Part shown: positions 23,456-33,574 of the stretch, piece by piece | How the letters are laid out: each line of letters begins with the position of its first letter | Position numbering within the stretch: position 1 is the stretch's first letter | Assembly (NCBI RefSeq): GCF_012911605.1 | Contig: NZ_JAAMPT010000201.1 | Coordinates: forward strand, 29,843-93,842 | Direction of reading: 5' to 3' | From: Flavobacterium solisilvae | Lineage (GTDB): Bacteria > Bacteroidota > Bacteroidia > Flavobacteriales > Flavobacteriaceae | DNA length: 64,000 nt | The notes under the pieces: generated by a model | Database searches by the model: none | Seen by the model: the letters and a program-made list of their open reading frames with translations, nothing else | What the model was told of the DNA's origin: nothing | Made by a program: the position numbers and the translations under genes

Positions 23456-26305
23456 ATGCCAAAAGACAACTCAATCAAATCGGTTTTAATAATTGGTTCA
23501 GGACCAATAGTCATCGGACAAGCCTGCGAATTCGACTACGCAGGTTCACAATCAGCACGTTCACTTCGCGAAGAAGGAATTGAAGTAATCCTAATCAATT
23601 CCAATCCGGCAACAATTATGACCGATCCATCAATGGCAGATCACGTTTATTTATTGCCATTAACAACCAAATCCATCATCCAAATCCTAAAAGAACATCC
23701 ACAAATTGACGCTGTTCTTCCAACAATGGGAGGACAAACCGCATTAAATCTTTGCCTTGAAGCCGATGAAAAAGGAATTTGGAAAGATTTTGGTATAAAA
23801 CTAATTGGAGTTGACATCAACGCCATCAACATCACCGAAGACAGAGAACAATTCAAGCAATTGTTAGAAAAAATAAACGTTCCAACTGCACCAGCCAAAA
23901 CCGCAACATCATTCTTAAAAGGAAAAGAAATTGCGCAGGAATTTGGTTTTCCATTAGTAATTCGTCCATCGTTTACATTGGGTGGAACTGGAGCAGCTTT
24001 TGTACACAAAAAAGAAGATTTTGATGACTTACTAACTCGTGGATTAGAAGCTTCACCAATACATGAAGTCTTGATTGACAAAGCATTATTAGGCTGGAAA
24101 GAATACGAATTAGAATTACTTAGAGATAAAAATGATAATGTAGTTATCATCTGTTCCATCGAAAATATGGATCCAATGGGAATTCATACCGGAGATTCAA
24201 TTACAGTTGCTCCGGCAATGACATTATCCGACACGACATTCCAAAAAATGCGTGATATGGCAATTTTGATGATGCGTTCCATCGGAAATTTTGCTGGCGG
24301 TTGTAACGTTCAGTTTGCCGTTTCACCAGATGAAAAAGAAGATATTGTTGCCATAGAAATTAATCCGAGAGTTTCTCGTTCTTCGGCATTGGCATCAAAA
24401 GCAACGGGTTATCCAATTGCTAAAATTGCAACTAAATTAGCTTTAGGTTATCACTTAGACGAGCTTCAAAATCAAATTACCAAATCAACTTCGGCATTAT
24501 TTGAACCAACATTAGATTATGTAATCGTAAAAATTCCACGTTGGAACTTCGATAAATTTGAAGGTTCAGATAGAACTTTGGGATTACAAATGAAATCCGT
24601 TGGTGAAGTTATGGGAATTGGTCGTTCTTTTCAAGAAGCCTTACATAAAGCAACACAATCGTTAGAAATTAAACGTAACGGAATTGGCGCTGACGGAAAA
24701 GGTTATAAAAATTACGAGCAAATCATCGAAAAACTGACTTTTGCTAGTTGGGATAGAGTTTTTGTGATTTACGATGCGATTGCTATGGGAATTCCATTAA
24801 GCAGAATTCATGAAATCACACGAATTGACATGTGGTTTTTGAAGCAATACGAAGAATTATACTTATTAGAAAAAGAAATTTCACAATATAAAGTAGATAC
24901 TTTACCAAAAGAATTGCTTTTGGAAGCCAAACAAAAAGGTTATGGTGACCGACAAATTGCTCACATGATGGGTTGTTTAGAAAGTCAAGTGTACAAACTT
25001 CGTGAAGAAATGAATATCAATCGTGTTTATAAATTGGTTGATACTTGTGCTGCCGAATTTAAAGCAAAAACACCTTATTATTATTCCACTTTTGAAGCCG
25101 AAATAGAAACCAATGGTAAAAAATTTGTTTCCAACGAAAGTATTGTTTCCAACAGAAAAAAAGTTATTGTTTTAGGTTCGGGACCAAATCGTATCGGACA
25201 AGGAATTGAGTTTGATTATTCTTGTGTTCACGGAGTTTTAGCCGCCAAAGAATGTGGTTACGAAACCATCATGATTAACTGTAATCCTGAAACGGTTTCT
25301 ACTGATTTTGATACAGCTGATAAATTGTATTTTGAACCTGTTTTTTGGGAACATATTTACGACATCATTCGCCATGAAAAACCAGAAGGTGTAATCGTTC
25401 AGCTTGGCGGACAAACCGCTTTGAAACTAGCCGAAAAATTAGACCGATACGGAATTAAAATATTAGGAACTTCGTTTGACGCTTTGGATTTAGCCGAAGA
25501 CAGAGGTCGTTTTTCAGAACTTTTGGAAGAACTAAATATTCCGTTTCCAAAATTTGGTGTGGCTGAAAATGCAGATCAAGCTTCAGCTTTGGCAGATGTT
25601 TTGGACTTTCCTTTATTAGTTCGTCCGTCGTATGTTTTGGGTGGACAAGGCATGAAGATTGTTATTAATAAACAAGAATTGGAAGAACACGTAATTGATT
25701 TACTGAAAAATATTCCGGGTAATAAATTGCTGCTTGACCATTATCTTGATGGTGCGATTGAAGCCGAAGCCGATGCTATTTGCGATGGTGAAAATGTGTA
25801 CATCATCGGAATTATGGAACATATCGAACCATGCGGAATTCACTCAGGTGATAGTAATGCAACTTTGCCACCGTTCAATTTGGGCGAATTTGTGATGCAG
25901 CAAATCAAAGATCATACGAAGAAAATTGCATTAGCATTAAAAACGGTTGGATTAATCAATATTCAATTTGCTATCAAAGACGATACAGTTTACATCATCG
26001 AGGCCAATCCAAGAGCTTCGAGAACGGTTCCGTTTATTGCCAAAGCATATGGCGAACCGTATGTAAATTATGCAACCAAAGTAATGCTTCGCGAAAATAA
26101 AGTAACCGATTTCACTTTTAATCCAAAATTGAATGGTTATGCCATCAAACAACCGGTTTTCTCTTTCAGCAAATTCCCGAATGTAAACAAAGCACTCGGA
26201 CCGGAAATGAAATCCACAGGAGAAAGTATTTTATTCATAGATGATTTAAAAGACGATCAGTTCTATGAATTGTACAGCAGAAGAAAAATGTATTTGAGTA
26301 AATAA
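23456..26305 (+). CDS. carB: Carbamoyl-phosphate synthase large subunit, lacking the C-terminal allosteric domain
   Basis: Makes carbamoyl phosphate for arginine and pyrimidine synthesis, using ammonia from CarA. Two ATP-grasp halves are complete: the first starts KSVLIIGSGPIVIGQACEFDY and the second KKVIVLGSGPNRIGQGIEFDY, each followed by its own grasp domain (GGTGAAF and GGQGMKI loops). At 949 residues it is about 120 shorter than E. coli CarB (1073). It ends right after the carbamoyl-phosphate half, so the MGS-like regulatory domain is absent. It is not in an operon with carA, which lies 4 kb away on the other strand. Confidence 0.96.
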   Translation: MPKDNSIKSVLIIGSGPIVIGQACEFDYAGSQSARSLREEGIEVILINSNPATIMTDPSMADHVYLLPLTTKSIIQILKEHPQIDAVLPTMGGQTALNLCLEADEKGIWKDFGIKLIGVDINAINITEDREQFKQLLEKINVPTAPAKTATSFLKGKEIAQEFGFPLVIRPSFTLGGTGAAFVHKKEDFDDLLTRGLEASPIHEVLIDKALLGWKEYELELLRDKNDNVVIICSIENMDPMGIHTGDSITVAPAMTLSDTTFQKMRDMAILMMRSIGNFAGGCNVQFAVSPDEKEDIVAIEINPRVSRSSALASKATGYPIAKIATKLALGYHLDELQNQITKSTSALFEPTLDYVIVKIPRWNFDKFEGSDRTLGLQMKSVGEVMGIGRSFQEALHKATQSLEIKRNGIGADGKGYKNYEQIIEKLTFASWDRVFVIYDAIAMGIPLSRIHEITRIDMWFLKQYEELYLLEKEISQYKVDTLPKELLLEAKQKGYGDRQIAHMMGCLESQVYKLREEMNINRVYKLVDTCAAEFKAKTPYYYSTFEAEIETNGKKFVSNESIVSNRKKVIVLGSGPNRIGQGIEFDYSCVHGVLAAKECGYETIMINCNPETVSTDFDTADKLYFEPVFWEHIYDIIRHEKPEGVIVQLGGQTALKLAEKLDRYGIKILGTSFDALDLAEDRGRFSELLEELNIPFPKFGVAENADQASALADVLDFPLLVRPSYVLGGQGMKIVINKQELEEHVIDLLKNIPGNKLLLDHYLDGAIEAEADAICDGENVYIIGIMEHIEPCGIHSGDSNATLPPFNLGEFVMQQIKDHTKKIALALKTVGLINIQFAIKDDTVYIIEANPRASRTVPFIAKAYGEPYVNYATKVMLRENKVTDFTFNPKLNGYAIKQPVFSFSKFPNVNKALGPEMKSTGESILFIDDLKDDQFYELYSRRKMYLSK

Positions 26306-26313
26306 ATAATCAA

Positions 26314-26350
26314 AAACTCCCAAGTCTATAAAAGCTTGGGAGTTTTTTAT
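26314..26350. terminator. Bidirectional terminator
   Basis: AAAAACTCCCAAG/CTTGGGAGTTTTTT with a 10-nt loop, between convergent carB and the NYN gene (overlapping the latter's stop codon). Confidence 0.9.
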
Positions 26351-27108
26351 TTTCTTTTAACGTAAATGTGCTTGATATTATTTTTGCCGCTTTCGCGTTC
26401 GTCTACTTCAAATTTATTGATACTTTTTATTAAAGACAATAATTTTGGGAAACCATAATTTCGAGAATCGAAATCGGGCTTCTTTTTAAGCATTAGGTTT
26501 CCTAAATCACCCAAAAATGCCCAACCGTTTTCATCTTCCAAATCGGTAATGCTATCAGCAAAAAGCTTGATGATTTTTGGATCAATTTTGCTCAATGGAG
26601 TATTTTCTTGTTTGACCTTTTTTGACGATTTTTTATTGCTGTTTTCGGTTGTTATTTCAATTTCGTTTTTCTTTAAAATTTCGATATAAATAAACTTATC
26701 ACAAGCTGTAATAAATGGCGTAAGTGTTTTCTTTTCGCCAATTCCAATTACTTTCATGCCAGCTTCTCTAAGTCTTGTAGCTAATCTGGTAAAATCAGAA
26801 TCGCTAGAAACGATACAAAAACCATCAACTTTTCCTGTATATAGAATATCCATTGCATCGATAATTAATGCGCTATCACTTGCATTTTTCCCTGTCGAAT
26901 AGCTATATTGCTGAATAGGTGTAATGGCATTTTCCAACAACACATTTTTCCATCCGGAAACGGTTGGTTTTGTCCAATCGGCGTAAATCCTTTTGAATGT
27001 TGGTGTTCCGTATTTGGCAATTTCCTCAAACATTTCTTTGACATTGGCGTAAGGAACATTGTCAGCATCAATTAGTACAGCGAGTTTAAGATCTTTAGAT
27101 ATTTCCAT
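26347..27108 (-). CDS. NYN-domain ribonuclease-like protein with LOTUS (OST-HTH) domain
   Basis: Start chosen at 27108 (MEISKDLKLAVLIDAD, 253 aa), because a -7 box covers the longer alternative start at 27141. The NYN/PIN-like domain (about 8-145) has acidic active-site residues in LIDADNVPY, SDSALIIDAMDILY and SSDSDFTRLA. A charged Lys/Asn/Ser linker follows. The C-terminal domain (about 180-253; DENGWAFLGDLGNLMLKKKP, FPKLLSLIKSINKFEV) matches the LOTUS fold, which binds RNA or G-quadruplexes. A bacterial RNA-processing nuclease is likely; targets are unknown. Confidence 0.87.
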   Translation of the reverse strand: MEISKDLKLAVLIDADNVPYANVKEMFEEIAKYGTPTFKRIYADWTKPTVSGWKNVLLENAITPIQQYSYSTGKNASDSALIIDAMDILYTGKVDGFCIVSSDSDFTRLATRLREAGMKVIGIGEKKTLTPFITACDKFIYIEILKKNEIEITTENSNKKSSKKVKQENTPLSKIDPKIIKLFADSITDLEDENGWAFLGDLGNLMLKKKPDFDSRNYGFPKLLSLIKSINKFEVDERESGKNNIKHIYVKRK

Positions 27109-27138
27109 AGATTTGGTTTTTTTGAAAAAAAAGAAAAC

Positions 27139-27146
27139 CAAAGGTA
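27139..27146 (-). promoter_or_regulatory. Candidate -7 element (TACCTTTG)
   Basis: Minus-strand TAnnTTTG box 30 bp before ATG 27108; it decides the start of the NYN gene. Confidence 0.4.
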
Positions 27147-27150
27147 GTTA

Positions 27151-27555
27151 TTATTTTTTCATTTCTTCTTCTTCCAAATCACTCAAATGATGACGCAAAG
27201 CCGTTACGGAAATGCTTATTTCCCAAAAAGAAATTCCTAACGAAGTTAAAAGACAAAGCAAACTGACTGCGAAAAGATAAATTCCTGCGGTTTGTTGTCC
27301 TAAAAAAAGTAATAACATCGCAAATACCGAAAGAAACAAACACAAAACACCAAAAAGTTGCATGTATCGAATTAATGATAATCTTAGATTTAAGTTTCTA
27401 ATTTGTAGCAAAATACTTTTCGTGTGTTTTTCATCATAATGGGTTTTCAAACTGCGAACGATTTGTGCAATCGTCAAAAATCTATTTGTATAAGCTAATA
27501 AAATCAGCGATGTTGCAGAGAAAAGTAATGCCGGAGTTTCTATGGATAATGTCAT
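27151..27555 (-). CDS. DUF2721-family membrane protein
   Basis: A 134-residue protein with three transmembrane helices (about 8-26, 63-83 and 90-112) and the DUF2721 features: TPALLFSATSLILLAYTNRFL at the N-terminus, the helical IRSLKTHYDEK region and an acidic C-terminus (LSDLEEEEMKK). Function unknown. It lies 42 bp upstream of the NYN gene in the same direction, and that gene has its own -7 box, so coupling is loose. Confidence 0.85.
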   Translation of the reverse strand: MTLSIETPALLFSATSLILLAYTNRFLTIAQIVRSLKTHYDEKHTKSILLQIRNLNLRLSLIRYMQLFGVLCLFLSVFAMLLLFLGQQTAGIYLFAVSLLCLLTSLGISFWEISISVTALRHHLSDLEEEEMKK

Positions 27556-27583
27556 GATTTTCTATACTTTATAAGTACTATTT

Positions 27584-27591
27584 CAAATTTA
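27584..27591 (-). promoter_or_regulatory. Candidate -7 element (TAAATTTG) for the DUF2721 gene
   Basis: Minus-strand consensus box 28 bp before the ATG at 27555; it lies just beyond the eno terminator. Confidence 0.35.
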
Positions 27592-27592
27592 C

Positions 27593-27625
27593 AAAAAAAC
27601 CTGCAAGTTCTCACTCACAGGTTTT
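27593..27625 (-). terminator. Terminator of eno
   Basis: AAAACCTG/CAGGTTTT stem with a 16-17-nt loop and T-run on the minus strand, 21 bp after the eno stop codon. Confidence 0.75.
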
Positions 27626-27646
27626 AAGTATAATTTTATTTTAAAA

Positions 27647-28942
<1,296 letters not shown>

Positions 28943-28983
28943 TTATGATATTAGATTTTTATGGTTTGTTTTAAGAATAATTA

Positions 28984-29010
28984 CAAATATATTCTATCTT
29001 TTTTTATCAA
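28984..29010 (-). promoter_or_regulatory. Candidate promoter of eno (TTG-N16-TATATTTG)
   Basis: Minus-strand TATATTTG (28991-28984) with TTG 16 bp upstream, about 45 bp before the ATG. Spacing is slightly short. Confidence 0.5.
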
Positions 29011-29068
29011 TTTCACAATTTTAACTAATGTTATTAACGCAAACGTTTTAGTGTAATTCAGTTTTTAT

Positions 29069-29204
29069 GAAGCGAATGGCTTGGTTAGTTTCAGTAATCC
29101 TTTTTCCCGCTTTCCGTTACAATCTGTCATTGCGAGGAACGAAGCAATCTTATCAAATATTTGGAATGCAATGACAGGATTTTCACTACAATCGGGGCTA
29201 AAAA
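29069..29204 (-). repeat. AGCCCCGAT-type intergenic element, copy C (long form, with nested palindrome)
   Basis: The minus-strand head TTTTTAGCCCCGATTGTAG begins 8 bp after the carA stop, and the tail GCGGGAAA...GCTTC ends near 29069. The central slot (29124-29177) holds a different inverted repeat: GTCATTGCGAGGAACGAAGC paired across the slot with GCAATGAC. That word is a dispersed repeat I know from unrelated bacteria. Confidence 0.85.
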
Positions 29205-29211
29205 GTTTTCC

Positions 29212-30333
29212 TTAAACCGTTTGTAAACTTTTGGCTTTTTTGATATTGGCAACAAACTCATCAAAAAGATACGATGAATCATGTGGACCAGGACTTGCCT
29301 CAGGATGATATTGCACCGAGAAACACGACTTCGATTTCATTCGCATTCCAGCAACGGTATTATCATTCAAATGATAATGTGTAATTTCTAAATCAGAATG
29401 GTTTTCAAGTTCATCTCTATTCACCGCAAAACCGTGATTTTGAGATGTGATTTCACCTTTACCAGTTAAAACATTCATCACTGGATGATTAATTCCGCGA
29501 TGACCGTTAAACATTTTATAAGTCGAAATTCCGTTTGCCAAACCAATAATTTGATGACCAAGACAAATTCCAAAAACAGGTTTATCAGAATTGATGATTT
29601 GCTTTGCTACATTAATTACACCTTCCAAAGGTTCAGGATCGCCTGGACCATTTGACAAGAAATAACCATCAGGATTAAACGATTGTAATTCTTCAAAAGT
29701 TGCATTGTATGGAAAGACTTTGATGTAACAATCTCTTTTAGCAAGGTTTCTCAAGATATTTCTTTTGATACCCAAATCCAATGCCGAGATTTTATAAGTA
29801 GCATTTTCATCACCAAAAAAGTAAGGTTCGGTAACCGAAACGGTTGATGCTAATTCCAAACCTTTCATATCTGGAACTTTGGCTAGTAATTCTTTCAACT
29901 CTTCTACCGAAGTTCCATCGGTGCAAATAACAGCGTTTTGCGCACCATTATCGCGAATATAACTTACTAAAGCACGAGTATCAACATCAGAAATACAGAT
30001 TAGGTTTTGCTTTTCGAAATAGTCATACAAGTTACTTTCTGAATCTGGTCGTGAATGGTTAAAACTAAAGTTTTTACAAACCAATCCTGAAATCATAATT
30101 TTTTCTGATTCTACTTCTTCGGCGTTAACTCCGTAGTTTCCAATATGTGGATTTGTTGTTACCATGATTTGTCCAAAATAGGATGGATCGGTAAAGATTT
30201 CTTGGTAACCTGTCATTCCGGTATTGAAGCAAACTTCTCCAAAGGTTTTTCCTGAAATTCCAATTGATTTTCCGTAAAAAATGGTTCCATCAGCTAGTAG
30301 TAGTAGTGCTTGTGGTCGTGTTGTGTATTTCAT
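29212..30333 (-). CDS. carA: Carbamoyl-phosphate synthase small subunit
   Basis: Glutaminase subunit that supplies ammonia to CarB. The 373 residues hold an N-terminal CPSase domain (about 1-150) and a class I glutamine amidotransferase domain. Its triad is intact: Cys257 in GICLGHQ, His343 and Glu345 in QYHPEASPGP. It is flanked on both sides by inverted copies of the AGCCCCGAT-type repeat. A consensus promoter with a 70-nt leader lies upstream. Confidence 0.97.
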   Translation of the reverse strand: MKYTTRPQALLLLADGTIFYGKSIGISGKTFGEVCFNTGMTGYQEIFTDPSYFGQIMVTTNPHIGNYGVNAEEVESEKIMISGLVCKNFSFNHSRPDSESNLYDYFEKQNLICISDVDTRALVSYIRDNGAQNAVICTDGTSVEELKELLAKVPDMKGLELASTVSVTEPYFFGDENATYKISALDLGIKRNILRNLAKRDCYIKVFPYNATFEELQSFNPDGYFLSNGPGDPEPLEGVINVAKQIINSDKPVFGICLGHQIIGLANGISTYKMFNGHRGINHPVMNVLTGKGEITSQNHGFAVNRDELENHSDLEITHYHLNDNTVAGMRMKSKSCFSVQYHPEASPGPHDSSYLFDEFVANIKKAKSLQTV

Positions 30334-30410
30334 TAGTTGTAGTTATTTTTTCAAAGATCAAATGCAGTCGCTTCGCTCGTGTCATTTGTTGTAGTTATGT
30401 TGTTGTTTTG

Positions 30411-30441
30411 CAAAGTTATTTTATTAACTCAGAATTTGCAA
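30411..30441 (-). promoter_or_regulatory. Promoter of carA (TTG-N20-TAACTTTG)
   Basis: Minus-strand TTG (30441-30439) and TAACTTTG (30418-30411), 20 bp apart. The leader of about 70 nt contains an imperfect duplication of the sequence around the start codon. Confidence 0.6.
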
Positions 30442-30493
30442 TTTTTTGAGTTCTGTTTTGTAAAAAGTTTATAAACATTCCTTTTGTTTCCAA

Positions 30494-30591
30494 TTTAGCC
30501 CCGATTGTAGTGGAAATCCTTGCCATTTTAAGGCAAGATTGTAACGAAAAGCGGGAAAATGGTTTACTGGTATTTCCTGAACTTTCGCTCC
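30494..30591 (+). repeat. AGCCCCGAT-type intergenic element, copy D (long form)
   Basis: Plus-strand head TTTAGCCCCGATTGTAGTGG at 30494, central hairpin CTTGCC/GGCAAG, then AACGAAAAGCGGGAAAATGG and tail TTTCGCTCC at 30591, followed by eight A residues. With copy C it brackets carA as an inverted pair, heads toward carA. Confidence 0.85.
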
Positions 30592-30630
30592 AAAAAAAAG
30601 TCCTCATTGTAGAGAACTTTTGATTTTTTC

Positions 30631-33351
30631 TTATCTGATTAAGCTGAAATGCCCTTTTTTAATGGTTTGTTTGCCTTGAAGATCTACCAATGTTACTGTG
30701 TACCAATAATCTGTAGCTGGTAGTTTTCGGTCGTTTTTAACTCCTGACCAGCCAAATTGATTTTGTTGCATATCCATTTTGTATAAAATTGTTCCATATC
30801 GATCGTATATTACGATTTCTGCGCTTGAATAAAATTTTCTAGTCAGTCCTTTAATTTTCCAATAGTCGTTAACTCCATCTTCATTTGGAGAGAAAAATTT
30901 TGGTATGTTCATTAGATAAACTTCTGTGGTAATCATTTTTTCGCAATTATTGATGTCTTTTACATAAACCGTATGAATCCCTGCTCCAACACCGATAAAA
31001 TTGTACGAATTTCCTGAACCATAATAGTTTGATCCATCTAATGAGAATTCATAAATACTGTTTCCGCTCACAGTTACAGAAACTTCACCATCGTTTGCTT
31101 TTACATTGACAAACTCAGGTATCGTCACTTTTGTAACGCTAAATGTTTTTGATGCCGAACAAGTTAAGCCATTTTCTAGTTTAGTTACTGTTATTGAGTA
31201 ATTACCTTCTTGAATGGGTTGATAAAATCTTTGTGTTGAAACGATATTTCCACCTTGATTTTTCCATGCCCAAGAAGTCATTCCGCTTGTTCCATCCAGA
31301 ATTATTGGCGGTTGCATACTTGGATCACAAATTGTGTAATGGCTATCAATATTCAAATTTATGTTTGAATTTACAACTGCATTGAAAGGCATAACACCAA
31401 AACAATTGTGGCTTTCATCTTCAATTCTTACCCAAATAATGGTTGTTGGCGAAATAAAATATCGTTCTAATGGATTAATTTTTGTTTGAGCGTCAACTAA
31501 GTTTGCATAAAATGTTATGGTGAAATCGGCTGGAATTCCTAGTTCATTTCTAACATCTGTTTCTTTAAATCCCATATTGAATTGTCCTTGAGAATTATTT
31601 TCAATGGCATCTGAATTTTCGCAAACATACATTGTTCGTATTGGTAATGTATTGGCTTGATAGTTCTCAATAAAAAAATTGGTTATTGTTACGCATCCTT
31701 TTGAGCTAACAATTTTTACAAAAATTTCTTCAGGATTTGTTTGATTGGTGTAATGAAGATAATCTTGAATTTGATTACTATCGTTATTAGCATCATTTAA
31801 ACTATGGTAAAATGTATAAGTGTAATCAGAATCTACATCATCAGCATAATCTTTTATGTTTTCAAGATTGAAAACGGAAAAATTATCTCCATCTGTATCA
31901 CATTGAGAAAGAGTTTGGTTTGGAGGTAAATCAGGTAACGGATAAGCCACAACATCTTTGTATAATGTAACTGCTTGATTATTATCCATAACAATCCTAG
32001 CTTTTACTTTATGCTTTCCTGGAGTACTAAAAAGATGTGTCGGATTAAAATCTGTTGATGTTGTTCCGTCTCCAAAATCCCATAACACAGAAAGAATTGG
32101 TCTGTAAGCATCCAATTCAAAACTAAAGGCTACATCAACACAATCGTCTTTTGACGGTATAATTCTACTTCTCAAGTAAGAAGCAACAAAATGTGGTAAA
32201 CCTCTAGTTGAAGCGACATTTTCAAATTGAATATTAGCTGGTCTATAATTGCATTCAGCACCAATATTTTCTGGATTATTTATTACACCTAAATGACCTG
32301 TTGGACTGGATAAATTACCTTGTGCAATATATATCTTACCATTTCGAGCCAATTGTATTGAACCAGGATTTGAAATAGGTATTAAATAATAATCAACAGG
32401 TTCCATTCCACCTAAATTCCTATAAGGAAACTGCACTATATAATTTCCACCTGTGTAATAAAAAATTTTTGAATCTTGCGAAAACTCGATTCCATATGGA
32501 TTCAAAAAAATACCAAAAGCGGGAATTGTTGGGAGTGTAAAATAAAGTTGAAAATTAATTAAATCATTATCATACTGATAAAAATAAACTTTTTGATTAG
32601 CACTGTCTGCAAAGGCTAAGTAACTACCATCAGGTGAAAACTTCATTGCACCAAGTCTACCTAAATTTTCATCTATATCCCTTTTTACAGGAGTTGTGTC
32701 AACACCACTTGGAGTTACATTAAAAATTCTAAAAATAAATTCCCCATCAGGTACAATATAACCAAATACGGGATCAGGCTTTGTTATAGAGACTACTCGT
32801 ATTGAGTCACTCTCTGGATGATGAATAGCAGCAATTCTTGAAGTCGAATTAATTTCAGCAATTCGAATGTCTTTATTTTCTGTGATGTAACCTAAAGGGT
32901 TTTGAGCATCAAACTTAACTTCTGAATAATAAACTCCGGGCAGAAAATAAATCGGATTTGTTTGAGTATTTTCTCTTGTATAAAAAATATAGTATGTTGA
33001 ATAGTCATTGGGTTTTGGAACAATAATTGCCGACTGAATACCATCTATTTCACCTGACAATCCTTCACCATTTGTCATTATCTGATGATTTCTGTTCCAT
33101 ACAGTTTGCCCGTTAGTATAAAACATTAGATCACCTTCATCATCAGAAATACTACTACAGCCAGCTGGAGTAACCATGCTACTATCTTCTAAAATAGCAA
33201 CTTCGCCAATACCAAAATCTATTCCTCCATTTTTTCCAAAATACCAATGATCAGTTTCATTTTGAGAGAAACCAACAAAAGACATAAAAAAAACAATTAT
33301 GAATAGATTATATCTCTGGCGATAAATTAAAAAGTTGGTATACATGAACAT
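30631..33351 (-). CDS. Large secreted protein with PKD domain and type IX secretion type-B C-terminus
   Basis: A 906-residue protein. The signal peptide (about 1-29, ending FVGFSQ) is followed by about 370 residues with propeller-like strands (LGAMKFSPDGSYLAFAD, GIEFSQDSKIFYYTGG). A PKD domain (about 400-470, VLWDFGDGTTSTDFNPTHLF) comes next, then Ig/adhesin-like modules. The last ~85 residues (FSPNEDGVNDYWKIKGL, YDRYGTILY, LPATDYWYTVTL) are the gliding-motility-associated type-B sorting domain, so it is exported by the type IX system. It sits between rplQ and carA. Confidence 0.93.
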   Translation of the reverse strand: MFMYTNFLIYRQRYNLFIIVFFMSFVGFSQNETDHWYFGKNGGIDFGIGEVAILEDSSMVTPAGCSSISDDEGDLMFYTNGQTVWNRNHQIMTNGEGLSGEIDGIQSAIIVPKPNDYSTYYIFYTRENTQTNPIYFLPGVYYSEVKFDAQNPLGYITENKDIRIAEINSTSRIAAIHHPESDSIRVVSITKPDPVFGYIVPDGEFIFRIFNVTPSGVDTTPVKRDIDENLGRLGAMKFSPDGSYLAFADSANQKVYFYQYDNDLINFQLYFTLPTIPAFGIFLNPYGIEFSQDSKIFYYTGGNYIVQFPYRNLGGMEPVDYYLIPISNPGSIQLARNGKIYIAQGNLSSPTGHLGVINNPENIGAECNYRPANIQFENVASTRGLPHFVASYLRSRIIPSKDDCVDVAFSFELDAYRPILSVLWDFGDGTTSTDFNPTHLFSTPGKHKVKARIVMDNNQAVTLYKDVVAYPLPDLPPNQTLSQCDTDGDNFSVFNLENIKDYADDVDSDYTYTFYHSLNDANNDSNQIQDYLHYTNQTNPEEIFVKIVSSKGCVTITNFFIENYQANTLPIRTMYVCENSDAIENNSQGQFNMGFKETDVRNELGIPADFTITFYANLVDAQTKINPLERYFISPTTIIWVRIEDESHNCFGVMPFNAVVNSNINLNIDSHYTICDPSMQPPIILDGTSGMTSWAWKNQGGNIVSTQRFYQPIQEGNYSITVTKLENGLTCSASKTFSVTKVTIPEFVNVKANDGEVSVTVSGNSIYEFSLDGSNYYGSGNSYNFIGVGAGIHTVYVKDINNCEKMITTEVYLMNIPKFFSPNEDGVNDYWKIKGLTRKFYSSAEIVIYDRYGTILYKMDMQQNQFGWSGVKNDRKLPATDYWYTVTLVDLQGKQTIKKGHFSLIR

Positions 33352-33522
33352 TTATTAAATAGCACGTTTTTATCTAACCTTAAATCAACAAGTTAAAAAA
33401 CATATTAATTAGGCAATATAAAAAATAAATATGAGAGAAATAGAAGATTGAACTATTTTAACAACTTTTTAAATGCTAAAAGTTAACAATAAAAAGTTTG
33501 AAATAAAAAATGTAAGAAATAA

Positions 33523-33554
33523 AAAAGGATAAACAAAAATTTGTTTATCCTTTA
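33523..33554 (-). terminator. Terminator of the ribosomal supercluster (after rplQ)
   Basis: AAAGGATAAACAAA/TTTGTTTATCCTTT inverted repeat with a 3-nt loop and A/T-rich flanks, 20 bp beyond the rplQ stop. The rest of 33352-33522 is AT-rich with nothing else seen. Confidence 0.85.
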
Positions 33555-33574
33555 AATTTATGAATAGGTATTCA

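Noticed and set aside
23647..24159. 170-codon minus-strand frame inside carB
   Set aside because: Long but antisense to the ATP-grasp domain; Ser/Asn/Cys-rich composition and no recognised motif.
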